64,000 nucleotides of DNA from the NCBI GenBank assembly GCA_902494345.1, contig CABUSV010000010.1, positions 1 through 64,000 on the forward strand. Direction: 5' to 3'. The notes under the pieces were generated by a model. It was given only the letters and a program-made list of their open reading frames with translations. It had not been told where the DNA came from and did no database searches. The stretch is from an uncultured Collinsella sp. GTDB lineage: Bacteria > Actinomycetota > Coriobacteriia > Coriobacteriales > Coriobacteriaceae. The translations under genes and the position numbers were made by a program. Each line of letters begins with the position of its first letter. Position 1 is the first letter of the stretch. Shown here piece by piece: positions 26,497 to 35,653 of the stretch.

Positions 26497-27711
26497 ATGA
26501 AATACGACTTCACTTCAATCATCGACCGCCACGGCATGGACTCCATCGCCGTTGATTCTTGGGGTGAGATCCCCGGCATGGCTCCAAACGCACCCGACGA
26601 GGGCTTCGATCGCATTCCCATGTGGGTGGCGGACATGAACTTCGCCACGGTGCCCACGGTCCAGGAACACATCATTCAGCGTGCCCAGCACCCCATGTTT
26701 GGCTATTTCAATCCGCGCTCCGAGTATTTCGACCGCATCATCGAATGGCAGAGCCGCCGCAATGGCGTCGAGGGCCTGCGCCCTGAACATATCGGCTACG
26801 AAAACGGCGTGCTGGGCGGTGTCGTGTCGACGCTGCGTGCGTATGTTCAGCCAGGCGATGCGGTGCTGGTCCACAGCCCTACCTACATCGGCTTTACCAA
26901 GTCCATCGAGGCCGCGGGCTATCGTATTGTCCACAGCCCGCTTAAGCTCGACGACCAGGGCGTGTGGCGTATGGACTTTGAGGACATGGAGCACAAGCTC
27001 GTCCAAAACCACATCCATGCCGCGGTGTTCTGCTCGCCGCACAATCCCTGCGGCCGCGTATGGGAACGCGACGAGATTGAGCGCGCCATGGACATCTATC
27101 GCCAGCACGATTGCGTGGTGATCTCGGACGAGATTTGGTCCGATATCATCCTGCCGGGGCACAAGCATATCCCGACGCAGTCGGTGAGCGAGGATGCCCG
27201 CATGCGCACGGTTGCCCTCTACGCGCCCAGCAAGACGTTTAACCTGGCGGGCCTGGTCGGCAGCTACCACATTGTCTACAACGGGACGCTGCGTGACCGC
27301 GTGTGCGCCGTGTCCAACAAGACTCACTACAACGAGATGAACGTCCTCTCCATGCATGCGCTTATCGGTGCCTACCAGCCGCAAGGTTACGAGTGGGTGG
27401 ACGAGCTCAACCAGGTGCTTGCCGACAATATCGAGTACTTCTGCGATTACGTGGACGAGCATTTTGAGGGCGTGTCCTATTCGCGTCCGCAGGGCACGTA
27501 CATGGTGTTTCTGGACTGCACCGAGTGGTGTCGCGAGCATGGTCGCGATATTCAGTGGTTGCTCGACGAGGGGGCGCGCGTGGGCGTGGGGTATCAGGAC
27601 GGCCGTCCGTTCCACGGGCCCTGCCACATTCGCGTGAATCTGGCGCTGCCGTTTTCGCGCGTGAGGGAAGCGTGCGACCGCCTGGACCGCTACGTTTTTA
27701 ATGCACGGTAG
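26497..27711 (+). CDS. MalY/PatB-family PLP-dependent C-S lyase or aminotransferase
   Basis: 404-aa fold-type I PLP enzyme. It opens MKYDFTSIIDRHGMDS and has WVADMNFATVP, HNPCGRVW, SDEIWSDIIL and the Schiff-base Lys in APSKTFNLAGL. RVNLALPFSRV contains the carboxylate-binding Arg. This is the cystathionine beta-lyase PatB/MalY subgroup, which cleaves Cys-S conjugates or cystathionine to pyruvate, ammonia and a thiol. GGGG lies nine bases before the ATG. It is monocistronic, with a hairpin after the stop. Confidence 0.9.
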   Translation: MKYDFTSIIDRHGMDSIAVDSWGEIPGMAPNAPDEGFDRIPMWVADMNFATVPTVQEHIIQRAQHPMFGYFNPRSEYFDRIIEWQSRRNGVEGLRPEHIGYENGVLGGVVSTLRAYVQPGDAVLVHSPTYIGFTKSIEAAGYRIVHSPLKLDDQGVWRMDFEDMEHKLVQNHIHAAVFCSPHNPCGRVWERDEIERAMDIYRQHDCVVISDEIWSDIILPGHKHIPTQSVSEDARMRTVALYAPSKTFNLAGLVGSYHIVYNGTLRDRVCAVSNKTHYNEMNVLSMHALIGAYQPQGYEWVDELNQVLADNIEYFCDYVDEHFEGVSYSRPQGTYMVFLDCTEWCREHGRDIQWLLDEGARVGVGYQDGRPFHGPCHIRVNLALPFSRVREACDRLDRYVFNAR

Positions 27712-27722
27712 GCGTGTGCTGC

Positions 27723-27762
27723 ATGTGGGGCCTTCTGCCAAGTCGGCTGGAAGGCCCCACAT
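27723..27762 (+). terminator. Hairpin after the PLP enzyme gene
   Basis: A 13-bp stem, ATGTGGGGCCTTC with its complement. It lacks a good U-tract, so termination is likely but not certain. Confidence 0.55.
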
Positions 27763-27855
27763 GGTAAAACGTCTGTAACGATTGGGCACTCACGTGGTTT
27801 CGTTTGCTATTATTTTTTACCATTTCAGTCTGTAAACAGGATCGTCTGGAGCTTG

Positions 27856-28725
27856 ATGAAAAGACCCCGTCGCTCGGTTGCCATTTCGTTGTTTGTTGCG
27901 CTTGCAGTGGCGAGCGCCTTTGTCGTAGCGATAGCTGGCTGTTCCGGGTCGAATGGCAGAGCCTCGACGTCTGCATTAGAAGGTCTGGACGCCTCGCAAG
28001 TCAAAGACGACGACCTCAAGACGCTCAATGTCGGCAGCGACCTCTACCCGCCGTTTGTGTATAGCGACGAGTACGGCAATATCGTCGGCCTGGATGTCGA
28101 GATTTTGACCGAGGCTTTGGCCCGCATTGGCTACAAGCCAAAATACCAGCTCATCGACTGGGAAAAGAAAAAAGAGCTGTTGGCGAACGGCGAGCTCGAC
28201 TGCGTCATGGGCAGCTTTAGTATGACGGGTCGAGAAAACGAGTATCGTTGGGCCGGTCCGTATCTTGCGAGTCGACAGGTGGTTGCTGTCGATCCCGAGA
28301 GCGATATCTACACGCTTGCCGATCTTAAGGACAAGGTCGTGGCAGTGCAGTCCACCACCAAGCCCGAGGGCATTTTGCTCAATAGTGCCAATGAAAACGT
28401 TCCGCAGATCAAAGAGCTCTACAGCTTTTCGGACCGCTCATACCTGAACCCGGCGCTCGTCGAGGGCCTGGTCGATGCCATCGCCGCGCATGAGTCCTCG
28501 CTGCTCACCTACGAAAAAGACTACGGTGTGACGTATCGCATTCTGGATGAGCCGCTGCTCGAGGTTGGTTTGGGTACCGCTTTCGATATCAATGATACGC
28601 GCGGCATCGACGTTAAGCTCACTCATGCCTACCAGGAAATGCTTGCCGATGGCACCATGGAACGTCTGGTGTCAAAGTACTTTGATGATCCTTCGCCATT
28701 CTTGAATGTGGAGGGGCTGTCATGA
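27856..28725 (+). CDS. Solute-binding lipoprotein (SBP family 3)
   Basis: 289-aa extracellular binding protein. The signal peptide ends in a lipobox-like IAGC. The mature part has the family 3 pattern NVGSDLYPPFVYSDEYGNIV, GLDVEIL, GELDCVMGSFSMTGREN and LKDKVVAVQSTT. Such proteins bind amino acids or similar solutes. No ABC permease or ATPase follows. Instead its stop overlaps the start of a hybrid histidine kinase (ATGA), so it most likely acts as the ligand sensor of that kinase. The ATG lies after TGGAG. Confidence 0.88.
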   Translation: MKRPRRSVAISLFVALAVASAFVVAIAGCSGSNGRASTSALEGLDASQVKDDDLKTLNVGSDLYPPFVYSDEYGNIVGLDVEILTEALARIGYKPKYQLIDWEKKKELLANGELDCVMGSFSMTGRENEYRWAGPYLASRQVVAVDPESDIYTLADLKDKVVAVQSTTKPEGILLNSANENVPQIKELYSFSDRSYLNPALVEGLVDAIAAHESSLLTYEKDYGVTYRILDEPLLEVGLGTAFDINDTRGIDVKLTHAYQEMLADGTMERLVSKYFDDPSPFLNVEGLS

Positions 28726-30914
28726 TCGATATGCCTGATCACGTTGCAGGGGAGCGGGGTAATCGCGCGGTATGGAGGTTGCCGCTTATCGTTCTGCTTG
28801 GAATAGCGCTCTCGGTTGTTGCTGGCATGATGAGCTACAGTTACACGACGGCCCAGGCCGAGCAGCGCTTTGCCGACGTTGTTGATTACGTGGCGACGCA
28901 GAGCCTTTCCTACGAGGCGTTCAACAACGCCTATGTGACCAAAAACCTGATTCGCGTTATGGAGATTGCCGGTGAGGTGGCGCGCACTATAGAGCGCGAC
29001 GGCTCGGCGGATAACGCCACGCTAAAACAATATGCCGACCAGTTCAACGTGAGCGCGCTGATCGTGACGGACGCATCGGGAAACTTGGTGTCCGAGTCCT
29101 CGACGGATGGCGTGGGATACGAGTCACTCGCTGCGTATCTCAAAGAAGCACCCGTGCTGGAGGTGGCGTCCCATCCGCTTAAGTCCTATACCGCCCGCAT
29201 CGCGCTTGCGGATGATTCGGTCGCCGACATTGGCTGCGTGACTCGGCAGGGCGGCGAGGGCATCGTTATCGCGGTAAGGCACCAGAGCGCCAAGGCGGTC
29301 GCGAGCAATACGCTCAAGTTGCAGAGCTTGCTCGATGGTTATGAAACCATCGATAGCGGCAATATCGTGATCGAAAACGATGCCAAGGTTGTTGCGACCA
29401 ATGCCGTTAAACCCACCACGTCGGGTGCATTCGTTTTGCCTGCGACGGATGCCACCATAGTCGACAGTATCAAGGAACGCTGCCTGGCCGGTAGGGTTAG
29501 TTTGGTCAACGCCAACGGCGAGTGGTATCTGGGCACTTTTGGTAAAGCACGCCAATTCTACGTGTACACCTATACTTCTGCGCGGCGTTACTTTGAAACC
29601 GTCGCAGTTGTAGTTGCCAGCGTGTTGGTGCTCTACGGCGGCGCTATAGCCGCAACTGCATTGGCGCACCGCCATGCAGAGCGGCAACGCCTGACCGACC
29701 TGTTGCTGCAGGAACGCGACTATGGCGACAAGCTGGCAAAGGCAGCGCGCGAGGCCTCGTCTGCCAACTCTGCAAAGACGGAATTTCTGCGTCGTATGAG
29801 TCACGATCTGCGCACGCCCATTAACGGCATTCGCGGCATGGTTGAGGTTGGCGATGCCAACGCGGACGATCTGCAAAAGCAGACCGAGTGCCGCTCAAAG
29901 ATCTGGACGGCATCGGGACTGCTGCTCGACCTTGCGAACGAGGCGCTCGATATGAGTCGCCTGGAAAGCGGACAGGTCGATCTGGATCTCGTGCCCACAA
30001 ATTTGGTGGTCCTCAACCGTGAAGTGTGCGATATTCTGGAGCGCCAGGCCGAGGAGCGTCTGGTGACAATTATCTGCGACCAGCAAACGCTTGATCATCC
30101 CTATGCTCGGGTGAGCGCGACGCACCTCAAGCGCTTGTTGGTCAATATTGCCGGTAATGCCGTCAAGTACAGCCGTCGGGGCGGCTATGTGCGCCTGGCG
30201 TGTCGTGAGGTAGAGCCGGTAGATGGCGTTCCCATCTATGAATACACGATCGCCGATAACGGTATTGGCATGAGCGAGCAGTTCCAACAGCACCTTTACA
30301 AGCCGTTTAGCCGCGAGGAACAACGGGTGGAAGGCGCTTCATCGGGAACTGGCCTGGGTGCGCCTATTGCCAAACAGTTGGTCGAGCTTATGGGCGGAAG
30401 CATGAGCTTTACGAGCACCTTGGGTCAGGGGACGACGTTTACCATCCGCCTGCCGTTTGAGCAGTGCAAGCGCTCCGAGATTCCTCAGGCAGTTCGTGTG
30501 GATGCCGTCGATGTCGATGCAGTTCGGGGTCTACGTGTTTTGCTCGTAGAGGATAACGAGCTGAATGCCGAGATCGCACAGTTTACGCTCGACCGTGCCG
30601 GTGCCATCGTGACGCATGTTAAGGATGGCGAGTCTGCCGTCGAGACGTTTGCCGCGAGCGCACCGCACGAGTACGACGTGGTGTTGATGGACATTATGAT
30701 GCCTGGCATCGATGGCCTTGAGGCCACGCGCCAGATTCGAGCACTCGAGCGCGAGGATGCCGCGACCACGCCGATTATCGCCGTGAGCGCCAATGCCTTT
30801 GCCGAGGACCGTAGGCTTTCGCGTGAGGCGGGCATGGACGCCCACCTGAGCAAACCCGTGAGCTCGCGGGAGCTCGTTGAGGCGCTTGCGCACATAGCCG
30901 CCGACGCTTCATAA
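28722..30914 (+). CDS. Hybrid histidine kinase with receiver domain
   Basis: 730-aa membrane sensor. A helix at about 20-42, an extracytoplasmic region to about 295 and a second helix at about 297-318 are followed by a coiled coil. The H box MSHDLRTPINGIRG is at about 363, then N, G1 (ADNGIGMS) and G2 (SGTGLGAPIAKQL) boxes. A C-terminal receiver has VEDNELN, the phospho-Asp in LMDIMMPG and SKPVS. No Hpt or output domain is present, so the downstream partner is elsewhere. Translational overlap with the binding lipoprotein suggests a two-protein ligand-sensing unit. Confidence 0.9.
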   Translation: MIDMPDHVAGERGNRAVWRLPLIVLLGIALSVVAGMMSYSYTTAQAEQRFADVVDYVATQSLSYEAFNNAYVTKNLIRVMEIAGEVARTIERDGSADNATLKQYADQFNVSALIVTDASGNLVSESSTDGVGYESLAAYLKEAPVLEVASHPLKSYTARIALADDSVADIGCVTRQGGEGIVIAVRHQSAKAVASNTLKLQSLLDGYETIDSGNIVIENDAKVVATNAVKPTTSGAFVLPATDATIVDSIKERCLAGRVSLVNANGEWYLGTFGKARQFYVYTYTSARRYFETVAVVVASVLVLYGGAIAATALAHRHAERQRLTDLLLQERDYGDKLAKAAREASSANSAKTEFLRRMSHDLRTPINGIRGMVEVGDANADDLQKQTECRSKIWTASGLLLDLANEALDMSRLESGQVDLDLVPTNLVVLNREVCDILERQAEERLVTIICDQQTLDHPYARVSATHLKRLLVNIAGNAVKYSRRGGYVRLACREVEPVDGVPIYEYTIADNGIGMSEQFQQHLYKPFSREEQRVEGASSGTGLGAPIAKQLVELMGGSMSFTSTLGQGTTFTIRLPFEQCKRSEIPQAVRVDAVDVDAVRGLRVLLVEDNELNAEIAQFTLDRAGAIVTHVKDGESAVETFAASAPHEYDVVLMDIMMPGIDGLEATRQIRALEREDAATTPIIAVSANAFAEDRRLSREAGMDAHLSKPVSSRELVEALAHIAADAS

Positions 30915-30916
30915 GC

Positions 30917-30956
30917 ATATGGCCCGGCTCCAATGTTGGTTGGAACCGGGCCATAT
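30917..30956. terminator. Hairpin between convergent genes
   Basis: ATATGGCCCGG(C)TCCAA pairs with TTGGAACCGGGCCATAT around 6 nt. It lies 3 bp after the hybrid kinase and faces the convergent PPOX gene. Confidence 0.7.
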
Positions 30957-30983
30957 CGCTATTTTCAAGACCTGTTTTGGGGT

Positions 30984-31463
30984 CTACTTTTCATGAATCT
31001 GCTTGCCGCAAAGATGCTCAATCGAGATCTCGTAGAGCTGGACGCCCTTGATGTATTTGGCGATCTCTTCTTCGACTTCTTCGGCAGAAGGGTAGTACTT
31101 GAGGGCGAGCTGACGGACTTTGTCCTCGATATACGCGGGAGTGTCATTCACCAGGCGACAACGGCCAAAGACAACGGTGCTCATAACATAGGGAGCCCAG
31201 TCATCGTCCTTGTACCACTCGTTTCCGTAAACGGTAAAGCAGACCTTGTCATCGCGCTTGAGTGCGTCGACCTTGTGGCCGGCTTTGGCGCCATGGAAAT
31301 AAATCTTGTCGTGCTCGGCGTCGAAGAAGTAGTTGACGGGAATGGCGTACGGGTAGCCATCGTCGCCGTTGACGGCAAAGACGCCGCGCTTGCAGGCGGA
31401 GAGCAACTCGCGTGCCGCCTCATCGGAAATGGCGCGTTTTTTTCTGCGTAGGGGCCTAAACAT
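30984..31463 (-). CDS. Pyridoxamine 5'-phosphate oxidase-like flavoprotein
   Basis: 159-aa member of the split-barrel FMN-binding family (NimA/PPOX-like). It has GVFAVNGDDGYPYAIPVNYFF, then YFHGAKAGHKVDAL and VCFTVYG, typical of the subgroup found in gut anaerobes and annotated as pyridoxamine oxidase or nitroimidazole-resistance-like. The exact substrate is unknown. The start is the ATG (MFRPLRRKK) after AAAGGAAG. It is 42 bp downstream of, and in the same direction as, the following sensor kinase gene? No: the kinase stops at 31506, so the oxidase lies just upstream of nothing and downstream of the kinase on the minus strand. Confidence 0.85.
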   Translation of the reverse strand: MFRPLRRKKRAISDEAARELLSACKRGVFAVNGDDGYPYAIPVNYFFDAEHDKIYFHGAKAGHKVDALKRDDKVCFTVYGNEWYKDDDWAPYVMSTVVFGRCRLVNDTPAYIEDKVRQLALKYYPSAEEVEEEIAKYIKGVQLYEISIEHLCGKQIHEK

Positions 31464-31505
31464 CGTGGGCTTCCTTTCTAACTGCGTATGGTAGTTGAGC
31501 ACAAA

Positions 31506-34316
31506 CTATAGCGAAATAGTTCCGTTTTTCTTGATGCAGGCGAGCATGTCTTTAAGCTTGTTAAAGTCAAGCGGCTTGGGCAGATGGGCGTTCATGCCAG
31601 CGTCACGTGCCGCTTGTGCGTCCTCGGCAAAGGCGTTGGCAGTCAGCGCGATAATGGGGATGTCGGCTGCATCGGCCTTGCCGCTTAGGCGGATTGTGCG
31701 GGCCGCTTCGTAGCCATCCATGCCCGGCATCATGATGTCCATCAGGATTGCATCGAAGCTGCCTGCGGGACGTGAAAGGTACAGATCAACCGCGTCGCTG
31801 CCGTTCTCCACATGGGTGACTACGATGCCTTCGGTCTCCAATAATGTCTGGGCGATTTCGGCGCTAAGCTGGTTGTCTTCGGCAAGCAACACGCTCATTC
31901 CGGCAAGTGAGACCGTGAGTGCCCTCGCGCTCGTTTGCGTTTGGATCTTAGGACACGTATCGATAGCGAGCGGAATCTGAACGTAAAATGTCGATCCGGC
32001 TCCAAGCTCACTCGTTACCTCGATTGTTCCCCCCATGAGGTCGACAAGTGATTTGACGATCGGCATGCCCATGCCAGTCCCCTGAAATTTGCTGCGGGCA
32101 TCGTTGCCTTCTTGAGCAAACGGCTCGTAGATGTGCTTAAGAAACTCGGGCGACATGCCGATGCCAGTGTCCGAGACGTTAAAGCAAAAGAGCACTCGGT
32201 TGTCGTCAAGTGGTTTAATCTGAGAGGTAAAAGTGACAGTGCCGCCATCTTTGTTGTACTTGATGCTGTTGTCGAGCAGGTTAATGATAATCTGACGAAC
32301 ATGAGTGGGGCTTCCAATTACCTGCGGATTGCAGACGAGATGTGCGCTTTGATCCCGCATCGTTATATTGTGTTCGGACGCGCGGAGTTTGCACAGCACA
32401 ATTGCATCGTCGCAGAGCTTTTCAAGGTTAAATGAGACGTGCTCAAGCGTTAAATTACCATTTTCAATCCTGCCCATTTCTAGAATGTCGTTGATGAGTG
32501 AGAGCAGATGATTGGCGGCGATTCGCGCCTTGGCTCGGTTTTCACGGGCGGCATGGATATCGTCTTCGTGCAATTCCTCAATTTCGATGAGTCCCAGAAT
32601 ACCGTTGAGCGGCGTGCGGATGTCATGACTCATGCGTGTAAGAAAGGCCGTTTTGGCGGCATTTGCGGCGAGTGCCTTGTTTTGTTCTGCTCGGGCTCGC
32701 TGCAGGGCCCAGGTTAGAATCGCTACCCCAGTCAACAGTACACCGACGATGATGACGACAATCGCACTACGATGTCGATACATAAACCTGAGCGTGTCCG
32801 ACTCCTGCGCGCTATACGACGTAGAGGAATAATTGCTCGCAGAAAGCGATTCTCCGGCGTTGATGATGCCCTTGTTGACAATACTTAATAACTCGGGATT
32901 TCCGCGTAACATGAGGCAAGAGAGTTCGGCCGTGCGTGAGAGTTCCTGTATCTCGTAGTCTTTGATATCGTAGCTTTCTCGGATGGTTTCCAGCCGTGCA
33001 CTGGGAACAATGACGCAGCTTGACCTCCCATCCTTAAGGGCAGTAAGTATTTCGTCTGCAGACTGATATTCGGTTATATTTGCATTTGGAAATAAGTATT
33101 GTAATTCGTTGCGGTTTACGATTGAAAAATCGGCGCAACAGATATTGCGCAGATCCCTGTTAAGATCGTTGGTGGCGTGGATGGCGGTAAGAGAGATCGT
33201 TCCCATCGAAATCGATTGGACCGTCTCCATTTGCTCGGCAAGCCAGTAGTCACTGTGTACCGGTAGGGCGATGTCGATATCCCCCCTTGAGAGTGCTTTT
33301 GCCATTTGCTGGTTGCCTGGATAAGCGATCGTGCGTACGGTAATGCCAAATTTGTCGTGTAGCGCTGTAACGAACGAGACGAGTGAGCCTTCCATTTCTC
33401 CATTATCATCTTGGTTGCAGTAGGGGAGATTGTTGCTGAGGTAACCTAGCGTAAGCGTGCTTTTCTTGGCCTTGAGCCACGAGCGTTCGGAGCCGGTAAG
33501 TGATGCGGATCCACTGTTTTGTGCCGAGTAGTTTGATTTGACTTCGTCGTTGTAGCGCGGGTTGATGCGATTGATTGCCGCCATGGCCGAGTTGATGTCG
33601 TCCATCAGGTCGGGACGGCTTTTGGGCACTGCAAAATAGTAGTCGCTCGAACCTACGTAGAACATAGGGGAAGCGTTGGGTGAGGAGATGGTGTCATTCA
33701 TGATGATGGCGTCGACCTCATCGTTTGCGAGTGCATCAAAGAGGTCACCGCCACCGGCGAATTCTTTATAGGTGCAGGTAATACCTTCGTTGGAAAGCCA
33801 CTGCCGACCGACGGCGGTTTGCATAACGCCGGGGTTATAACCGATGGTTAGCCCTTGGAGTGCTTGAGGATCGCCTTTAGAGAGATCGTCGCGGTCGGGC
33901 TTGGCGTAGATGTAGTAGCGCTCGGTTCCTTCGGGGTTTGAGGAGTAGAGCAACTTTTGTGCTCGCTCTGCCGAATACGAAATATTCGGCAGCAGATCGA
34001 TTTCGCCCTTCTCGAGCATATCCATGAGCTCGGTGAAGGTGCCGGAGACGTATTCGTACCGCCAACCGGGCGTGTAGTACGATAGGGTCTGGAGGTAGTC
34101 GTAGCCCCATCCCGAGAGGCGCTCGCCTGGCGTGCCGTCCTGGAATCCCTCGTTGTTGATAAGCCAGCCGACGCGCACCGTTTTGATCTGTTGATCAGAG
34201 TCATCGGCATGGGCGGGGGCGGGCATGATGGCGTTCAGTAGGGTAAGTGCGGCAAGCACGATAATCAGGGCGCGAAGTACAGTTGAACGAAGGATAGCGG
34301 TAGCTCTCACGGGCAA
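31506..34316 (-). CDS. BvgS-like hybrid histidine kinase with two binding-protein domains
   Basis: 936-aa sensor. A signal/anchor helix (about 12-35) is followed by two tandem periplasmic-binding-protein family 3 domains (about 45-265 and 285-510). The transmembrane helix is at about 530-555. The kinase H box MSHDIRTPLNGILGL is at about 585, with G boxes DTGIGMS and GTGMGMPIVKSL. The C-terminal receiver has AEDNQLS, LMDIMMPGMDG and PKPLD. This is the layout of BvgS/EvgS, where the twin binding domains gate the kinase, but it lacks Hpt and PAS domains. Its kinase and receiver are similar to those of the protein at 28722-30914. Its output partner is not local. Confidence 0.9.
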   Translation of the reverse strand: MPVRATAILRSTVLRALIIVLAALTLLNAIMPAPAHADDSDQQIKTVRVGWLINNEGFQDGTPGERLSGWGYDYLQTLSYYTPGWRYEYVSGTFTELMDMLEKGEIDLLPNISYSAERAQKLLYSSNPEGTERYYIYAKPDRDDLSKGDPQALQGLTIGYNPGVMQTAVGRQWLSNEGITCTYKEFAGGGDLFDALANDEVDAIIMNDTISSPNASPMFYVGSSDYYFAVPKSRPDLMDDINSAMAAINRINPRYNDEVKSNYSAQNSGSASLTGSERSWLKAKKSTLTLGYLSNNLPYCNQDDNGEMEGSLVSFVTALHDKFGITVRTIAYPGNQQMAKALSRGDIDIALPVHSDYWLAEQMETVQSISMGTISLTAIHATNDLNRDLRNICCADFSIVNRNELQYLFPNANITEYQSADEILTALKDGRSSCVIVPSARLETIRESYDIKDYEIQELSRTAELSCLMLRGNPELLSIVNKGIINAGESLSASNYSSTSYSAQESDTLRFMYRHRSAIVVIIVGVLLTGVAILTWALQRARAEQNKALAANAAKTAFLTRMSHDIRTPLNGILGLIEIEELHEDDIHAARENRAKARIAANHLLSLINDILEMGRIENGNLTLEHVSFNLEKLCDDAIVLCKLRASEHNITMRDQSAHLVCNPQVIGSPTHVRQIIINLLDNSIKYNKDGGTVTFTSQIKPLDDNRVLFCFNVSDTGIGMSPEFLKHIYEPFAQEGNDARSKFQGTGMGMPIVKSLVDLMGGTIEVTSELGAGSTFYVQIPLAIDTCPKIQTQTSARALTVSLAGMSVLLAEDNQLSAEIAQTLLETEGIVVTHVENGSDAVDLYLSRPAGSFDAILMDIMMPGMDGYEAARTIRLSGKADAADIPIIALTANAFAEDAQAARDAGMNAHLPKPLDFNKLKDMLACIKKNGTISL

Positions 34317-34402
34317 TCCTAACGAATCGAGACATTACCTCATAATCATACCAGCTGGTCTGCTTGGTCGGCAGGCATACCGCTAAACAGTCCGCCCGGC
34401 AA

Positions 34403-34497
34403 TTGGGGACGTTCTTAAACGACTGGTCATCGGGGACGTTCTTGTTTGACTGGTCATTTAAGAACGTCCCCGATGACTCGTTAAAGGAACGTCCCTA
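34403..34497. repeat. Tandem copies of the GGGGACGTTCTT hairpin repeat
   Basis: GGGGACGTTCTT occurs twice in direct orientation (34404 and 34432), each followed by GACTGGTCAT, then once inverted as AAGAACGTCCCC, and a decayed copy GGAACGTCCC follows. The 241-bp gap between kinase and channel genes is mostly this repeat. Confidence 0.75.
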
Positions 34498-34558
34498 ACT
34501 GCCGGCTGTGGGACAATACCGAGCGAACGTGATGGGGTGTCTGGGAAAAGGGGTCGCG

Positions 34559-34984
34559 ATGAACAAGTTGAGGACGCTTGCGGACGTATTGCGCCAGGCT
34601 GGCTTTGCGCGCATCACGAGTCTGTTTCTTATCTTCTACCTGCTGTGTTCGACGGCTGTCTGGCTGTCCGAACCTACGACCCTCACGTTTGGTGATGGCC
34701 TCTGGTTTAGCTTCGAGACGGTCTCGACGATCGGCTTTGGCGACATCCCGGCCGCAACGCCGGTTGCCCGCGCTATTACCGTCGTCTTGAGCGTTATCAG
34801 CATTTTCTATATCGCTATGCTCACGGGCGTGGCGGTGAACTACTGCAATATGCTTATCAAGATGCGCCAAAAGGACACCATGGCACGCTTTATGGACGAT
34901 CTTGAACATTTGGAAGATCTCGATCGCGATGAACTCGCCGATCTGTCACGCCGCGTGCGCGAATATCGTCGACGCCAGCGCTAG
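34559..34984 (+). CDS. Two-helix potassium channel
   Basis: 141-aa ion channel of the Ion_trans_2 type. Helix 1 (about 16-36) is followed by the pore helix and selectivity filter TIGFGDI and then helix 2 (about 75-98). The C-terminal tail is charged and helical (LEHLEDLDRDEL), without a RCK domain. It would form a tetrameric K+ pore in the inner membrane. The start is the ATG giving MNKLRTLAD after AAAAGGGG. It lies 10 bp upstream of the LOG-family gene, so they may be co-transcribed. Confidence 0.88.
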   Translation: MNKLRTLADVLRQAGFARITSLFLIFYLLCSTAVWLSEPTTLTFGDGLWFSFETVSTIGFGDIPAATPVARAITVVLSVISIFYIAMLTGVAVNYCNMLIKMRQKDTMARFMDDLEHLEDLDRDELADLSRRVREYRRRQR

Positions 34985-34994
34985 AGGGGGCTAA

Positions 34995-35528
34995 ATGAAT
35001 ATCACGGTATACCTGGGCGCGAACGTCGGCAACGACCCGGCGTTTCTGCCCGCGGTGCAGGAGCTGGGAGACTGGATTGGCGCCAACGGCCACGCGCTGG
35101 TATACGGCGGGTCCAAGTCGGGGCTGATGGGCGCGCTCGCCGATAGCGTGCTCGAGGCAGGTGGACACGTGACGGGTGTGGAGCCGAGCTTTTTTATCGA
35201 GGCCGAGTTTCAACATGACGGTATCGACGATCTCATCGTGACGAGCGACATGGCCGAGCGCAAGGCCAAGATGATCGAGCTCGGCGATGCGTTTATCGCC
35301 TTTCCGGGCGGTACGGGCACGCTCGAGGAGATTGCCGAAGTCATGTCCGCCGTGTCGTTGGGGCACCTGAGTGCTCCGTGCATTCTGTATAACCTGGATG
35401 GGTACTACAACAACCTCAAAGCCCTGCTCGGGCACATGATCGATAAGGGCTTATCGAGCCCGCAGCGCCAGCACGGCATCTACTTTGCCGACGATTTGCG
35501 CGAGATTGCCTCGATTGTCAACGGATGA
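34995..35528 (+). CDS. LOG-family nucleotide 5'-monophosphate hydrolase-like protein
   Basis: 177-aa Rossmann-fold protein of the LOG/TIGR00730 family. It has VYGGSKSGLMGALADSV and the signature FPGGTGTLEEIAEVMS. LOG enzymes release the base from cytokinin-like nucleotides or AMP, but bacterial members are often of unsettled role. The size fits the family. AGGGGG precedes the ATG. Confidence 0.9.
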   Translation: MNITVYLGANVGNDPAFLPAVQELGDWIGANGHALVYGGSKSGLMGALADSVLEAGGHVTGVEPSFFIEAEFQHDGIDDLIVTSDMAERKAKMIELGDAFIAFPGGTGTLEEIAEVMSAVSLGHLSAPCILYNLDGYYNNLKALLGHMIDKGLSSPQRQHGIYFADDLREIASIVNG

Positions 35529-35653
35529 GTCTTGAGCCCGCCCCACTACGACTCCCAATGGTGCCGTTTGCGGCGCAGATGGTTGGCTCGTTCGGGCAAC
35601 GCTCGCTCTACAATAAAACGTATCTATGTCGACTTTGACCGCGGGAGGACCCG

